Notes: generated by a model from the letters alone, not told the origin. Counted from the stretch's first letter, positions 53,552 through 62,963 are shown. The stretch is 64,000 nt of DNA from Alkaliphilus serpentinus (GCF_009017255.1 NZ_WBZB01000013.1:62001-126000), one strand, 5' to 3'. Numbers and translations: made by a program.

Positions 53552-54382
53552 TTACATTGCTTCTTTGTTTTTATCTCTTCTTTCGAAGTTTCCTTCAATA
53601 GCTTTAGTTGGGCATTTTTCTACACAAACAAAGCAATTGGTACACTTCTCATAATTAATAAAGGCTAAGTTATTTTCAAAGTCTATAGCTTCGTATGGAC
53701 AAGCCTTTACGCAAATTTTACATGCTATACAAGCTACACTACATTTAGGTCTAACAACCTTACCAGTTTCCTTATTGTTACAGGTAATCACAACATCTTG
53801 CTCATAAGGAACCATATCTATTACAGACTTAGGGCATACCTCTATACATTTACCACAGGCAGTACATTTTTCCGGAATAATTTTTGCAATTCTTCCATCA
53901 ACAATTTCGATTGCATCAAAGGGGCAAGCCCTTACACAGGTTCCAAGACCCAAGCAGCCATACTGACAGCTTTTGCTTCCGCCAGCCACCATTGTAGCTG
54001 CAACGCAGTCTTCGATCCCTTCATACTCGAATTTTTCTTTGCATTTTACTGTATCGCCATTACAGATTACCTTGGCAACCTTTTTAACCCCTGCAGTTGC
54101 CTCTACTCCCATGATTTCTGACAGTGCAACAACACACTCATTGCCACCTACTGGACAGCCCTCAATTGGAGCTTCACCTTTACAAATAGCTTTTGCAAAG
54201 CTATCACAACCGGGATAACCGCAGCCACCACAATTTGCTCCAGGTAGGGCATCCCTTACTGCCATAAACTTAGGGTCAACCTCAATAGCAAATTTTTGAG
54301 AAGCATAGGCTAGACCTGCACCAAATAATAAACCAAGGCCCCCCAGACTCACTATAGGATAAACAATAGTTTGTAAATTCAT
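53552..54382 (-). CDS. rnfB: Rnf complex subunit B (ferredoxin-accepting Fe-S protein)
   Basis: RnfB accepts electrons from reduced ferredoxin and passes them into the ion-pumping Rnf complex. The 276-residue protein has an N-terminal membrane anchor, the PGANCGGCGYPGCDSFAKAI cluster motif, and four ferredoxin-like cysteine groups (CLGLGTCVRACP, CTACGKCIEVCP, CIACKICVKACP, CTNCFVCVEKCP). It is the last gene of rnfCDGEAB, which fits the Acetobacterium-type order. Confidence 0.97.
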   Translation of the reverse strand: MNLQTIVYPIVSLGGLGLLFGAGLAYASQKFAIEVDPKFMAVRDALPGANCGGCGYPGCDSFAKAICKGEAPIEGCPVGGNECVVALSEIMGVEATAGVKKVAKVICNGDTVKCKEKFEYEGIEDCVAATMVAGGSKSCQYGCLGLGTCVRACPFDAIEIVDGRIAKIIPEKCTACGKCIEVCPKSVIDMVPYEQDVVITCNNKETGKVVRPKCSVACIACKICVKACPYEAIDFENNLAFINYEKCTNCFVCVEKCPTKAIEGNFERRDKNKEAM

Positions 54383-54395
54383 CTATATCACTCCT

Positions 54396-54977
54396 TTATA
54401 CCAATCCAGCAAATCCTAAAAAAGCTAGAGACATTAAGCCAGCAGTAATTAATGCAATAGGAAAGCCTTTAAAAACCTCAGGTACATTATATAATTCAAT
54501 TTTTTCACGGATTGCTGCAAATAGTACGATTGCTAAGGTAAAACCAAGGGCAGCACCAATACCATGAACTACTGAACTTATTAAGTTTAATTTTTCTTGA
54601 ATGTTTAATATAGCTAATCCCAAAACAGCACAATTGGTGGTTATTAAAGGCAAGTACACACCAAGGGACTGATATAGGGTAGGACTAGTCTTTTCAATTA
54701 CCATTTCAACAAATTGAACCAGGGCTGCAATTACCAATATAAAGGCAATCGTTTGAAGATACTCGAGACCTAAATTTTCTAATATTGCAACCTGTATGAT
54801 ATAGGTAATTAGAGCAGCCATTGCCATAACAAAGGTAACCGCCATCCCCATTCCAAAGGCCGTTTCTACCTGCTTGGAAACACCCAAGAATGGACATATA
54901 CCTAAGAACCTAGATAATACAAAGTTATTTACTAATATTGAGCTAACTAATAATAAAAATATACTCGTTACCGACAA
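54396..54977 (-). CDS. rnfA: Rnf complex subunit A (membrane)
   Basis: RnfA is a six-helix membrane subunit homologous to NqrE and lies in the ion channel. The 193-residue protein has [20 protein letters not shown] and [17 protein letters not shown]. It is 13 bp after rnfE. Confidence 0.97.
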   Translation of the reverse strand: MSVTSIFLLLVSSILVNNFVLSRFLGICPFLGVSKQVETAFGMGMAVTFVMAMAALITYIIQVAILENLGLEYLQTIAFILVIAALVQFVEMVIEKTSPTLYQSLGVYLPLITTNCAVLGLAILNIQEKLNLISSVVHGIGAALGFTLAIVLFAAIREKIELYNVPEVFKGFPIALITAGLMSLAFLGFAGLV

Positions 54978-54990
54978 ATCCTACACCTCC

Positions 54991-55593
54991 TTATAGTTCA
55001 TTTAATTCTTTTGAAGTAATTCTATTAAATAAAGCTAGTAATAGACCTAGGGCGATAAAGGCTCCAGGAGGCATTGCCATTACCCTTGCAGGGATAAAGG
55101 ATTCTCCTAATATAGCTGCACCAAATACTGTACCAGCACCTGTAATCTCCCTTACTATACCTAAAATAACTAAAGCAATTGTAAATCCTAAGCCCATTCC
55201 TACTCCATCAACGATAGACTTAAAAGGTGAGCTTTTAGAGGCGAAGGCTTCAGCCCTAGCTAATATTAAACAGTTAACAACTATTAACGGAATAAAAATA
55301 CCTAATGCTTCATATAAAGCAGGTAAATATGCATTCATCAACATACCAACCACCGTTACAAAGGTTGCTATAACAACTATAAATGCTGGTATTCTTATTT
55401 TAGAAGGGATAAAGCCCTTAATTAAAGAAATTACAAAATTCGATCCTAATAATACAGCTGTAGTTGCTAAGCCCATGCCAAGCCCATTAAAGGCTGAATT
55501 GGTAACGGCTAGGGTGGGACACATTCCCAAAAGCTGTACGAATACGGGATTGTCAAATACTAAACCTCTTGAAAAAATTCTACCCAGTTTCAT
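54991..55593 (-). CDS. rnfE: Rnf complex subunit E (membrane)
   Basis: RnfE is the NqrD-type membrane subunit paired with RnfA. The 200-residue protein has [20 protein letters not shown] and [20 protein letters not shown]. It lies between rnfG and rnfA. Confidence 0.97.
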   Translation of the reverse strand: MKLGRIFSRGLVFDNPVFVQLLGMCPTLAVTNSAFNGLGMGLATTAVLLGSNFVISLIKGFIPSKIRIPAFIVVIATFVTVVGMLMNAYLPALYEALGIFIPLIVVNCLILARAEAFASKSSPFKSIVDGVGMGLGFTIALVILGIVREITGAGTVFGAAILGESFIPARVMAMPPGAFIALGLLLALFNRITSKELNEL

Positions 55594-55610
55594 ATCAAAA
55601 CACCTCCACC

Positions 55611-56171
55611 TTACCGATTCTTCAGCTTATCATTAAATAAGCTACCAGCACTGTTGACACCAGAAACAACAGCATTACTTGATACCGTAGCACTGGTTAC
55701 AGCCTGTATTTGTTGATCTTCTGTTGGATTATCTTTTGTAACAACAAACTCTTGTGTTATATCCTTACCAATATATTGATTAATATAGGCTGCATCTGCA
55801 ATTTTTGTTCCTAGACCTGGAGTTTCCGTATTTTGTCCAATTTTAACACCTACGATTTCTCCAGCCTTTGTAACACCTACTAAAACCTCAACAGTTCCAT
55901 TATAACCATTAGGAGTAGTTTTAATTGTGTAGCCTACAACGTTACCATTGGCAAAACCTTCATACACTTCTACTATTATATCACCCTCTACACCTTCTAC
56001 CATTATAAATTCATCGGCTTCAGGAAGTAAAGCTTCTATCGATTTAATATTCTCTGCCTCTAATCGCGCATTAATTACACCCTGTGTAATATCATTGGTG
56101 ATTCCTAAAACAAAAGCAGCAACTGATGTTATTAGTAATAGTATTAGACCTAATTTAATAACTTCACGCAT
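55611..56171 (-). CDS. rnfG: Rnf complex subunit G (covalent FMN protein)
   Basis: RnfG carries a covalent FMN on a threonine outside the membrane. The 186-residue protein has an N-terminal membrane helix, [20 protein letters not shown] and the flavinylation site at Thr162 (AVTSATVSS). The usual S/T-G-A-T reads T-S-A-T here, with Ser160 in place of glycine. It overlaps rnfD by 8 nt. No apbE-type flavin transferase is encoded in the window. Confidence 0.95.
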   Translation of the reverse strand: MREVIKLGLILLLITSVAAFVLGITNDITQGVINARLEAENIKSIEALLPEADEFIMVEGVEGDIIVEVYEGFANGNVVGYTIKTTPNGYNGTVEVLVGVTKAGEIVGVKIGQNTETPGLGTKIADAAYINQYIGKDITQEFVVTKDNPTEDQQIQAVTSATVSSNAVVSGVNSAGSLFNDKLKNR

Positions 56172-57117
56172 TTTGCTTATTCACCTCCCCAAAAACTCTT
56201 GGGCTTGTAAATCTTTCGATAAGTGGTGCTGCAACATTCATTAATAGGATTGCAAATCCAACCCCTTCATTATAGGCACCAAAAATTCTAATCATTGCAG
56301 TAATGATACCGCATCCCAAGGCAAATATAATTCTACCCTTCTTTGTGATCGGTGAAGAAGCATAATCAGTTGCCATATAAATGGCACCAATAAATAGTCC
56401 ACCAGATAATACATGGTATAGCATAAATTGAAGATCAAATTGACCATAGATAAAGGTTATTATAGCAACTGTACCAATAAATATTCCTGGTATTGTAATG
56501 GAGATAACCCCTCTATATATTAAATATAGTCCTCCAAGGGCTAAAAGTATAGCAGAAGTTTCTCCCATTGATCCAGCTATATTCCCAAAGCCTATATCGA
56601 ATAATGAAGGTGCATTTGCTGGTAGCGCTGTAGCTCCCTTAACAAAGCTTAATGGAGTTGCACCAGTTACTGCATCGGCTCCTGGCTTAATCCATCCAGT
56701 CATAGGCCCAGTGAAAGATAAGGTTAAGAATATTCTAGCTGCCAAAGCTGGATTCATAAAGTTTTGGCCAATACCGCCAAATAATTGTTTAACAATTCCA
56801 ATAGCAAAGGCAGACCCAATGACGGGAATCCACCATGGAGCTGAGGCAGGTATATTTAGTGCTAACAAAAGCCCCGTAATAACAGCACTAAAATCATTTA
56901 TTGTAACAGGATGTCTTCGAATTTTTTGTATAATCAACTCCGTAGCTAAAGCTGTAGCTATGGACAATGCGATTAATATTGCAGCATTACTTCTAAAGAA
57001 GAAGATTGCAGCTATAGTTGCTGGCAATAATGCAATAACAACATCTAGCATTATTTTTTGTGTAGTATTTTCTGATCGAATATGTGGAGAAGAAGATACA
57101 GTTAATCTTTCTACCAT
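56164..57117 (-). CDS. rnfD: Rnf complex subunit D (membrane, covalent FMN)
   Basis: RnfD is a multi-helix membrane subunit with a covalent FMN on Thr154 in VTGATPLSFVK. The 317-residue protein has SPHIRSENTTQKIMLDVVIA and FGGIGQNFMNPALAARIFL. It is part of the ion-translocation pathway and is 22 bp after rnfC. Confidence 0.97.
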   Translation of the reverse strand: MVERLTVSSSPHIRSENTTQKIMLDVVIALLPATIAAIFFFRSNAAILIALSIATALATELIIQKIRRHPVTINDFSAVITGLLLALNIPASAPWWIPVIGSAFAIGIVKQLFGGIGQNFMNPALAARIFLTLSFTGPMTGWIKPGADAVTGATPLSFVKGATALPANAPSLFDIGFGNIAGSMGETSAILLALGGLYLIYRGVISITIPGIFIGTVAIITFIYGQFDLQFMLYHVLSGGLFIGAIYMATDYASSPITKKGRIIFALGCGIITAMIRIFGAYNEGVGFAILLMNVAAPLIERFTSPRVFGEVNKQNA

Positions 57118-57139
57118 CGTTTTCTTTCCCTCCTATCAA

Positions 57140-58468
57140 TTACTTATTTTGTTTTCTTTTTTTGGCTATAATGTATCTCTTAGCCAAACGAATGCCCTGT
57201 AATAAATTAATCTTTGAAGGGCAAACATATGAACAGGAACCACATTCTATACAATCAAGAGCTCTATATTTTTCTGCAGACTCCATCATATCTTTTCTTG
57301 CAAAATTATTAATGTGGACAGGTTGAATAAAGGCTGGACATATTTCCACGCACTTACCACATCTAATACAGGCCTTTTCATCAGGTAGCTTTGCTTCCTC
57401 TTCAGTAAAGAATAATAGTCCTGAAGAGCCCTTTGTAAGACTAACCTCATCATTATGCTGAGCAATTCCCATCATTGGACCACCCATAATAATTTTACTA
57501 GGTGCCACATGATAACCACCACATTCTTCAACAATATCCTTAATGGATACACCCACTTTAATAAGAAGGTTTTTAGGGTTTTTAATAGCTTTACCGGATA
57601 CAGTGGTTATTCTCTCCACAAGAGGCATACCAGTTTTTAGGGTCTTAGCCACCTGTGCTGCAGTACCAACATTGTTAACGATTACCCCAACATCCATTGG
57701 TAATCTGCCAGATGGCACTTCCTTCTTTACGCAAGCCCATATAAGCTGTTTTTCAGCTCCTTGAGGATACTTGGTATGAAGGCCAACCACTTGGATATTT
57801 GGATAGTTAGCTACGGCCTTTTTCATAACATCGATGGCGTCAGGCTTGTTGGATTCTATACCAATATAACCCTTTTCGACACCAACTACCTTCATCATTG
57901 CCCTTAAACCATAAACTACATCCTCTGGAGTTTCCAACATAAGCCTATGATCGGCAGTTAAATAGGGCTCACACTCTGCACCATTTAAGATGATGGTATC
58001 AACCTTCTTATCTGGTGGTGGTGATAGCTTAACATGGGTTGGGAAGGTAGCACCACCCATACCAACAATTCCTGCTTCCTTGATAATTTCAAGGATTTCA
58101 GCAGCTTTCAAATCTTCAAGTTTTCCCTTTGGTGAAACTGAAGGATGCACTTCATTTTTACCATCAGCTTCTATTACAATTGACAATACATCCTCACCAC
58201 TTACTGAAGGTCTTTTTTCAATAGCCTTAACAGTACCTGAAACACTAGAGTGTACAGGTGATGAAACAAATCCTTTGGCTTCACCAATTTTTTGTCCAAT
58301 AGCCACGGTGTCACCAACAGCAACTATCGCTTCAGCTGGAGCACCAATGTGCTGCTGTAAAGGAATTACAACTACTTTGGGCTCTACAGCCTTTTCAATC
58401 GGTAGATGAGCAGTAGGTTCTTTAAATTCAGGCGGATGTATGCCACCTTTAAAGGTTAAAAAACTCAT
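57140..58468 (-). CDS. rnfC: Rnf complex subunit C (NADH-binding Fe-S flavoprotein)
   Basis: RnfC transfers electrons to NAD+ and is the cytoplasmic entry of the Rnf complex. The protein (442 residues from ATG 58468) has MSFLTFKGGIHPPEFK, the NADH/FMN region GIVGMGGATFPTHVKL and two 4Fe-4S motifs (CIRCGKCVEICP, CIECGSCSYVCP). AGGGGTGA precedes the chosen start; a longer frame to 58510 lies in the leader. It is the first rnf gene. Confidence 0.97.
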   Translation of the reverse strand: MSFLTFKGGIHPPEFKEPTAHLPIEKAVEPKVVVIPLQQHIGAPAEAIVAVGDTVAIGQKIGEAKGFVSSPVHSSVSGTVKAIEKRPSVSGEDVLSIVIEADGKNEVHPSVSPKGKLEDLKAAEILEIIKEAGIVGMGGATFPTHVKLSPPPDKKVDTIILNGAECEPYLTADHRLMLETPEDVVYGLRAMMKVVGVEKGYIGIESNKPDAIDVMKKAVANYPNIQVVGLHTKYPQGAEKQLIWACVKKEVPSGRLPMDVGVIVNNVGTAAQVAKTLKTGMPLVERITTVSGKAIKNPKNLLIKVGVSIKDIVEECGGYHVAPSKIIMGGPMMGIAQHNDEVSLTKGSSGLLFFTEEEAKLPDEKACIRCGKCVEICPAFIQPVHINNFARKDMMESAEKYRALDCIECGSCSYVCPSKINLLQGIRLAKRYIIAKKRKQNK

Positions 58469-58493
58469 ATTTTTTTCACCCCTTACATAAATT

Positions 58494-58510
58494 TTGTGAA
58501 AAATTAACAA
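58494..58510. promoter_or_regulatory. Rex-like palindrome in the rnfC leader (one base short)
   Basis: TTGTGAA-AAA-TTAACAA resembles the clostridial Rex operator TTGTTAANNNNTTAACAA, but its spacer is 3 rather than 4 bases. It lies 26 bp upstream of the rnfC ATG. Control of rnf by a NADH-sensing repressor would be sensible; the match is imperfect. Confidence 0.3.
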
Positions 58511-58569
58511 CCTATATTATTTCTACATAATTATGAGATTACCTTTTAACATAAAAATAAAAATATCGC

Positions 58570-58596
58570 ATACTGTATTCTGATTTGAACAGTATA
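58570..58596 (-). promoter_or_regulatory. Probable rnf promoter -10 with overlapping palindrome
   Basis: TATACT (58596-58591) is a good -10, with a weak -35 (TTCAAC) 17 bp upstream. It overlaps the palindrome ATACTGT (58570-58576) / ACAGTAT (58589-58595), whose TACTGT/ACAGTA halves recur at the ylxM start site. A repressor site is likely. Confidence 0.4.
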
Positions 58597-58693
58597 CTAT
58601 ATTTTATTGATGGGTTGAAATAGTAATTTATCATAACTATTAGCCAATAATATTTCTTGTTACTATGCTCCTTATATAATATTACAAAATTAA

Positions 58694-59236
58694 TTACTTA
58701 ACAAGCATTTTTACTGATTCTTCTAAATACTCCTTAATCCATCCAATTATCTGCACATCTGTTATTGGAACACCTTCAATGGATTTTTTGATTTCCGAAG
58801 TACTAAAAAAAAGTTTTTTTTGATTATAAATATGCATGTATTCCACATCAATCTCCTCACCAGAAAGGATTAATGTGATTATTGTGTCAACAATATTCCC
58901 TAGAGGAACCCTATCTATATGGCTATGCTGAAAATAAACCTTTACCTTAGTGCCAATATTTTTTTGAGAAGTTATAGCTAAGTCTCCTTCACATTGCTGA
59001 GCAGCAGCTTTAAAAAGAGATAGACCTAATCCTACCCTTCTTGTAGTTCTTGAGGTTACAAAGGGGTCTAGAACTTTATCCAATAGCTCCTTCTCCATAC
59101 CAATTCCATTATCTTCAATAATAATTTCCATTAAATCCTGTTGTATATCCTCTATGATCGTTAGTTTTATAATAGAGGCTTTTGCCCTTATAGAATTCTC
59201 TGCAACATCTAGAATATGTAGAGCAAGTTCCTTCAT
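58694..59236 (-). CDS. GHKL-type ATP-binding protein (histidine-kinase-like ATPase domain)
   Basis: The 180-residue protein consists of a GHKL ATPase domain without an evident histidine phosphoacceptor: N-box LALHILDVAENSIRA, G1 EDNGIGME, and G2 VGLGLSLFKAA. A tail of about 80 residues follows. Such orphan ATPases cluster with PHP and DRTGG proteins upstream of NAD-linked hydrogenase genes in Clostridia. Here the next downstream operon is rnf. It is likely a signalling or anti-sigma-type protein; partner unknown. Confidence 0.8.
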   Translation of the reverse strand: MKELALHILDVAENSIRAKASIIKLTIIEDIQQDLMEIIIEDNGIGMEKELLDKVLDPFVTSRTTRRVGLGLSLFKAAAQQCEGDLAITSQKNIGTKVKVYFQHSHIDRVPLGNIVDTIITLILSGEEIDVEYMHIYNQKKLFFSTSEIKKSIEGVPITDVQIIGWIKEYLEESVKMLVK

Positions 59237-59274
59237 AAATAATCAGTCCTTCCTTGGAAGCTAATGGTATGTAT

Positions 59275-59302
59275 ATTAAATGTTAAATGTTGAAGATTGG
59301 AT
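59275..59302. repeat. Heptanucleotide tandem repeat (ATTAAAT type)
   Basis: Units ATTAAAT, GTTAAAT, GTTGAAG, ATTGGAT lie just upstream of the GHKL ATPase gene. Short and degenerate. Confidence 0.65.
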
Positions 59303-59381
59303 TTGTCTAATCAAAAGGTTTATTATTTTTATAGCTTGCATTTACTGAAGGTATATCTATCATTACCAATCCTTAAGTATC

Positions 59382-59416
59382 ATTTTCAATTCTTAATTCT
59401 TAATTCTCAATTTTCT
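59382..59416. repeat. Heptanucleotide tandem repeat (ATTCTTA type), overlaps end of PHP gene
   Basis: Five units: ATTTTCA, ATTCTTA, ATTCTTA, ATTCTCA, ATTTTCT. The TGA stop of the PHP gene (59407-59409) lies in the fourth unit. Confidence 0.88.
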
Positions 59417-60129
59417 TTTTTACTTCTTAACTTATCTATTACCGCTTCAGCCGTTAACCTTTCAACTTCTAGAAAGGATTGTCTTTCTAATATGCTACCC
59501 AAGTGGTGGGCATCGGAATTTACTATATATCTATAGTCTTTTAGATATGGATACTTCTCATTAAACTCTACTAAATTGCACCCCATGGTTATTTCTAATG
59601 TTGTAAGCATTAAATTAGGGGATATAAAACCAAGATTCGATAGGATACTATAGGAATGTCGATCTATGTGGGCGGGAATTACTGCTCCGTTTAATGAGTA
59701 TACCCTTTGAATAATTTCTTCTAAAGATAGAGATAGAGTATTATTAAGGAGAAATTCATATTCTCCTATTATCTCGTCCCTTTCATTGTATAATCTCTGA
59801 TTTCCAAAGATTTTTGTATTATTATCATCTTGAGGAAGATATTGATTAATAATTTTTTGAAAATCATTTGCTTCTTCCATCCCACTAAATAGAGTCAGTA
59901 GATGGACCTCTTCTTTAGAGGTAATCTCTGCCCCAGGTATAATTAATATTTCTTTTTTATCGGCTACCTTTAGAAATGCCTGTAAATTTAAAGTGCTGTT
60001 ATGGTCGGTTATTGCAATAACGTCAAGACCCTTTAATTTAGCCATATTAATAACATTGTTAGGAGTCATCTCATCTTCAGAGCAGGGGGACAAGCCGCTA
60101 TGGATATGAAAATCATAGGCTATCTTCAT
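59407..60129 (-). CDS. PHP domain metal-dependent phosphoesterase-like protein
   Basis: The 240-residue protein has PHP metal motifs DFHIHSGLSPCS (His8, His10), DVIAITDHNSTLN, IIPGAEITSKEEVHLLTLF, PAHIDRHSYS and a final DAHHLGS. These ligands suggest an active metallo-phosphoesterase, possibly acting on a nucleotide or phosphorylated protein. The C-terminus is set by a heptanucleotide repeat. It overlaps the DRTGG gene by 4 nt. Confidence 0.88.
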   Translation of the reverse strand: MKIAYDFHIHSGLSPCSEDEMTPNNVINMAKLKGLDVIAITDHNSTLNLQAFLKVADKKEILIIPGAEITSKEEVHLLTLFSGMEEANDFQKIINQYLPQDDNNTKIFGNQRLYNERDEIIGEYEFLLNNTLSLSLEEIIQRVYSLNGAVIPAHIDRHSYSILSNLGFISPNLMLTTLEITMGCNLVEFNEKYPYLKDYRYIVNSDAHHLGSILERQSFLEVERLTAEAVIDKLRSKKEN

Positions 60130-60461
60130 TCTAATCTGCTCAATTCTTTAATCTTTAAAGCTAATTGATAGGCAGTTAATGTACTTCTTAACAATGGTAT
60201 ACCTTCTTCATTAGCCTTAGAAATGGTGTTTTCATCAATAGCGGCACCTTCTGGGATAATGATACATGCTGCCTCTGCCAACAGAGCTACAGCAACAATA
60301 TTCACATGGGTTTGTATGGTTATCCATATGCTTCCCGGTTGAAGTTTAGCCATTACCCAGCTTAATAAGTCACTGATATAAACCCCTGTATATTTGTTAT
60401 TGAGCCCATTGGCTCCACCTACCACTTCCAAGCCAAGCTCTTCCACCAGTATCTTAACCAT
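60126..60461 (-). CDS. DRTGG domain protein
   Basis: The 111-residue protein starts MVKILVEELGLEVVGGANGL and belongs to the DRTGG-domain group, a fold of unclear function often attached to phosphotransacetylase or CBS proteins. It lies between the second GHKL protein and the PHP protein, with 4-nt overlap to the latter. Its small size and lack of catalytic motifs suggest a ligand-sensing module. Confidence 0.75.
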   Translation of the reverse strand: MVKILVEELGLEVVGGANGLNNKYTGVYISDLLSWVMAKLQPGSIWITIQTHVNIVAVALLAEAACIIIPEGAAIDENTISKANEEGIPLLRSTLTAYQLALKIKELSRLE

Positions 60462-60472
60462 TTCAATTCCTC

Positions 60473-60907
60473 CTAATCATTTGCTTTTTTTAAGTAGATA
60501 ATCATTGTAACAATAGTAGGGCTGCTTTCTGAGGATTGGATATCGAAACAATCGGAGCACCTCTTCATATTCGGTAGCCCCATACCAGCACCAAAGCCTA
60601 ATTCCCTTATTTCACTTGTGGCTGTCGAATAACCCTCCTTCATGGCTAGCGAGATATCCTTTATTCCAGGACCTTTATCCTTTGCCACAACCTTAACCTT
60701 GTCCACATCAACGGTAAGCTCAATTACGCCTCCTTCAGAATGTATGATGATATTCATCTCAGCCTCATAGGTGGCAACAGCAGCCTTCCTTACTGTATCG
60801 GAGGGTATTCCCAACTGCTTTAAAACTTTTTTAATATTACTGGAGGCTTCCCCTGCCTTTGAGAAATCATGTTGAATAATATCAAAAGATATTTTTATAT
60901 TTTCCAA
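60473..60907 (-). CDS. Anti-sigma-factor-like GHKL ATPase
   Basis: The 144-residue protein resembles RsbW/SpoIIAB-type serine kinases: N-box EAEMNIIIHSEGG, G1 VKVVAKDKGPGIKD and G2 GFGAGMGLPNMKR. No sigma factor or antagonist with an STAS domain is present nearby, so the target is unknown. It is sandwiched between two DRTGG genes. Confidence 0.82.
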   Translation of the reverse strand: MENIKISFDIIQHDFSKAGEASSNIKKVLKQLGIPSDTVRKAAVATYEAEMNIIIHSEGGVIELTVDVDKVKVVAKDKGPGIKDISLAMKEGYSTATSEIRELGFGAGMGLPNMKRCSDCFDIQSSESSPTIVTMIIYLKKAND

Positions 60908-60918
60908 AGCAGCCCCTC

Positions 60919-61275
60919 CTATTTGTGAACTATATTGGCACCATAAAGACCATTGCTATAGAGTATACCACAGCTTGCGAATAAAATATGCCTTGTTACT
61001 AGAATGGTGATTCCATTCTCCTTAGCCAATTCTAAAGTTTCGACATCTGGCATCTTTCCTCTTACAAATACAATAGCATTAATATCAATCATTTCTGCAG
61101 TTCTTATAGTATGGGGATTCACTAGTCCAGTTAAAAGTATGGTCTTGTCCGATTCAAAGGTAAGGACATCACTCATCAAATCACAAGCAAAGGCCGTCCT
61201 AATCTCACGGTCTAAGGTATCTTCCCCCGTTAATACATCTGCCTCCAACAAACGCTGCACATCCTTTAAATTCAT
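60919..61275 (-). CDS. Second DRTGG domain protein
   Basis: The 118-residue protein starts MNLKDVQRLLEADVLTGEDT and has CDLMSDVLTFESDKTILLTG and ITILVTRHILFASCGILYSN. It is a divergent paralogue of the 60126-60461 protein and lies 11 bp before the GHKL gene. Ligand unknown. Confidence 0.78.
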   Translation of the reverse strand: MNLKDVQRLLEADVLTGEDTLDREIRTAFACDLMSDVLTFESDKTILLTGLVNPHTIRTAEMIDINAIVFVRGKMPDVETLELAKENGITILVTRHILFASCGILYSNGLYGANIVHK

Positions 61276-61299
61276 TTAGTAACCCCTCCAAAATTTTTG

Positions 61300-62184
61300 T
61301 CATTTGATTACTTCAACTATTCTAAATAGACTATCAAGGTATAAACTATAAAGTCTATATTCTTCTATTTCAGCGGCTCCCTCCAACAGCTCCAGAGATT
61401 TATTTATGTTGCTATCCTGGTAATGAATCATTTTATCTATAGCCATCTTGTCTGGTAGGCCTTTTATATCACCCACCTTATCAATTCCGTCCTTCAGAGC
61501 TCCAAGAATAGTTTGTTGTTTTTTTAACAATTCGATATAGTTGGTTAAATCTCCTTCTTTTTGAAAAAAAATATACCACTCTTCTGATTGTTGATCTACG
61601 TTATCAATTAACTCATTTATAGCCATCACGATTCCATCAACAGTACTATGGTCCTCCTCACCAGCCATAACTTCTCTAATAGGTAAGTGCATTTCACTTA
61701 TATAGGCATCACTAAAAGTCTCTCTTAGGGAGGTTAAGCTTGCCTCTATATAAGCCCTCTTAGTATATCCTAAAGCATATACCTTATAGCTGTTATCAAT
61801 TTGATATGCAATATAAGACTTCTTATTTTGATTAAGCTGCGAAATCAACCTATCTAGGTTTTCTTTATCCGACAGACTGGCTATTTGTATCGTATAGATA
61901 GAAAAGGGGTTGATCTCACCTACTAGGGTTACATCACCAATAGGACTTTCTTGAGGCTCAGGACTCTCAGCCACTGGACTTGTCACGTCATCATTCTCCC
62001 CTTCACCCTCAAGGCCTAATTCATCCAACACATCTTCTGTATTAAGGGCTGGTAATACAAACCTCTCTGTAATATTTAACCCAATATAGATTGCCAATAA
62101 AGGTAGTACTATACAGAATAAAAAGGCTAGAATAAAACTACCCCTTCTTCTCCTTCGGTTAACCGTCAACCTGCTTCTTTTCAT
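61300..62184 (-). CDS. Membrane-anchored SPOR domain protein
   Basis: The 294-residue protein has a basic N-terminus (KRSRLTVNRRRRRG), one membrane segment (16-37) and a SPOR domain (about 105-165, YTIQIASLSDKENLDRLISQ), which in other proteins binds denuded septal glycan. The C-terminal 130 residues are helical and unassigned. It may act at sporulation or cell division septa. It heads the 61.3-58.7 kb cluster. Confidence 0.85.
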   Translation of the reverse strand: MKRSRLTVNRRRRRGSFILAFLFCIVLPLLAIYIGLNITERFVLPALNTEDVLDELGLEGEGENDDVTSPVAESPEPQESPIGDVTLVGEINPFSIYTIQIASLSDKENLDRLISQLNQNKKSYIAYQIDNSYKVYALGYTKRAYIEASLTSLRETFSDAYISEMHLPIREVMAGEEDHSTVDGIVMAINELIDNVDQQSEEWYIFFQKEGDLTNYIELLKKQQTILGALKDGIDKVGDIKGLPDKMAIDKMIHYQDSNINKSLELLEGAAEIEEYRLYSLYLDSLFRIVEVIK

Positions 62185-62501
62185 AAAATTTTCCTCCTAT
62201 CGACTTAATCCTCTTATTCACTTTCTATCCTTAGACTTGTCTTTCTATATATATAATATGAAATAGCTAAAATATTCCTTTTGAAAGTTTAAACAATATT
62301 CAAAAATTCGTAATAGAGTTAAAAGTATATGATTTAATGATCAACACTCCCTCACAACATTAGCTACTCTTAAATGTAACAGCTCAATTTAGACTTACTC
62401 TTGTAACCAAAATTTTCCTGACAATAATGAAATTTCCTTATTTATTATAAAAACGAAATATAATATAACAAGGTTATCTTCCTAAAGAGAGGGGCTAGCG
62501 G
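62185..62501. other. Divergent intergenic region
   Basis: 317 bp between the SPOR gene (minus) and the membrane protein gene (plus). A TATAAT (62459-62464) with no good -35 lies 38 bp before the plus-strand start. No other recognisable element. Confidence 0.4.
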
Positions 62502-62942
62502 ATGAAGAATTTTTTTAAGGGAACAATTGTTATAGTTTTTATATCCTTTGCATTATTTCTAATTCATGATTATTGGCAGGTTAAAAATTTTTCTAGTGAG
62601 TTTATTGGCTTTAAAGAAGTAGTAAGTTATGGAGTATTTGATGTTTTAATTTCCTTTATACTGTTTTTATTTATTACATTACTTAATAAAGATCTAAATT
62701 GGTTAATAAGGGGCTGGAAAATTAAAGACATGATCATTATTCTGCAGTTTAGCCTATTGATTGGTTTATTTAGCCAAAGTTTTGGGAAAATACCCTATGA
62801 ATACGGACAAACCTTACTTAATACTGATATTAAGTTCCTAGCATTATTGAGGTATATTATAATACCCCTGGCATTTTTTATCAGTAGCTTCATTTTAAAA
62901 ATCACCACTAGAAAGCAAGATAAATATCGTATAAAATTCTAA
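62502..62942 (+). CDS. Hypothetical membrane protein, four predicted helices
   Basis: The 146-residue protein has hydrophobic segments at about 5-22, 43-62, 75-95 and 112-132. I recognise no family. It is one of three plus-strand genes in the window and ends in a hairpin shared with the opposing gene. A ribosome-binding site GAGAGG lies upstream of the ATG. Confidence 0.65.
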   Translation: MKNFFKGTIVIVFISFALFLIHDYWQVKNFSSEFIGFKEVVSYGVFDVLISFILFLFITLLNKDLNWLIRGWKIKDMIIILQFSLLIGLFSQSFGKIPYEYGQTLLNTDIKFLALLRYIIIPLAFFISSFILKITTRKQDKYRIKF

Positions 62943-62963
62943 AACTGGCATTTAGCCAGTTTT
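62941..62963. terminator. Bidirectional terminator
   Basis: AAAACTGGC / GCCAGTTTT, a 9-bp stem with 5-base loop, overlaps the stop codons of the converging genes at 62942 and 62962. Confidence 0.83.

Noticed and set aside
54706-54897. 63-residue frame on the minus strand inside rnfA
   Set aside because: It is a shadow frame inside a clear rnfA reading frame.
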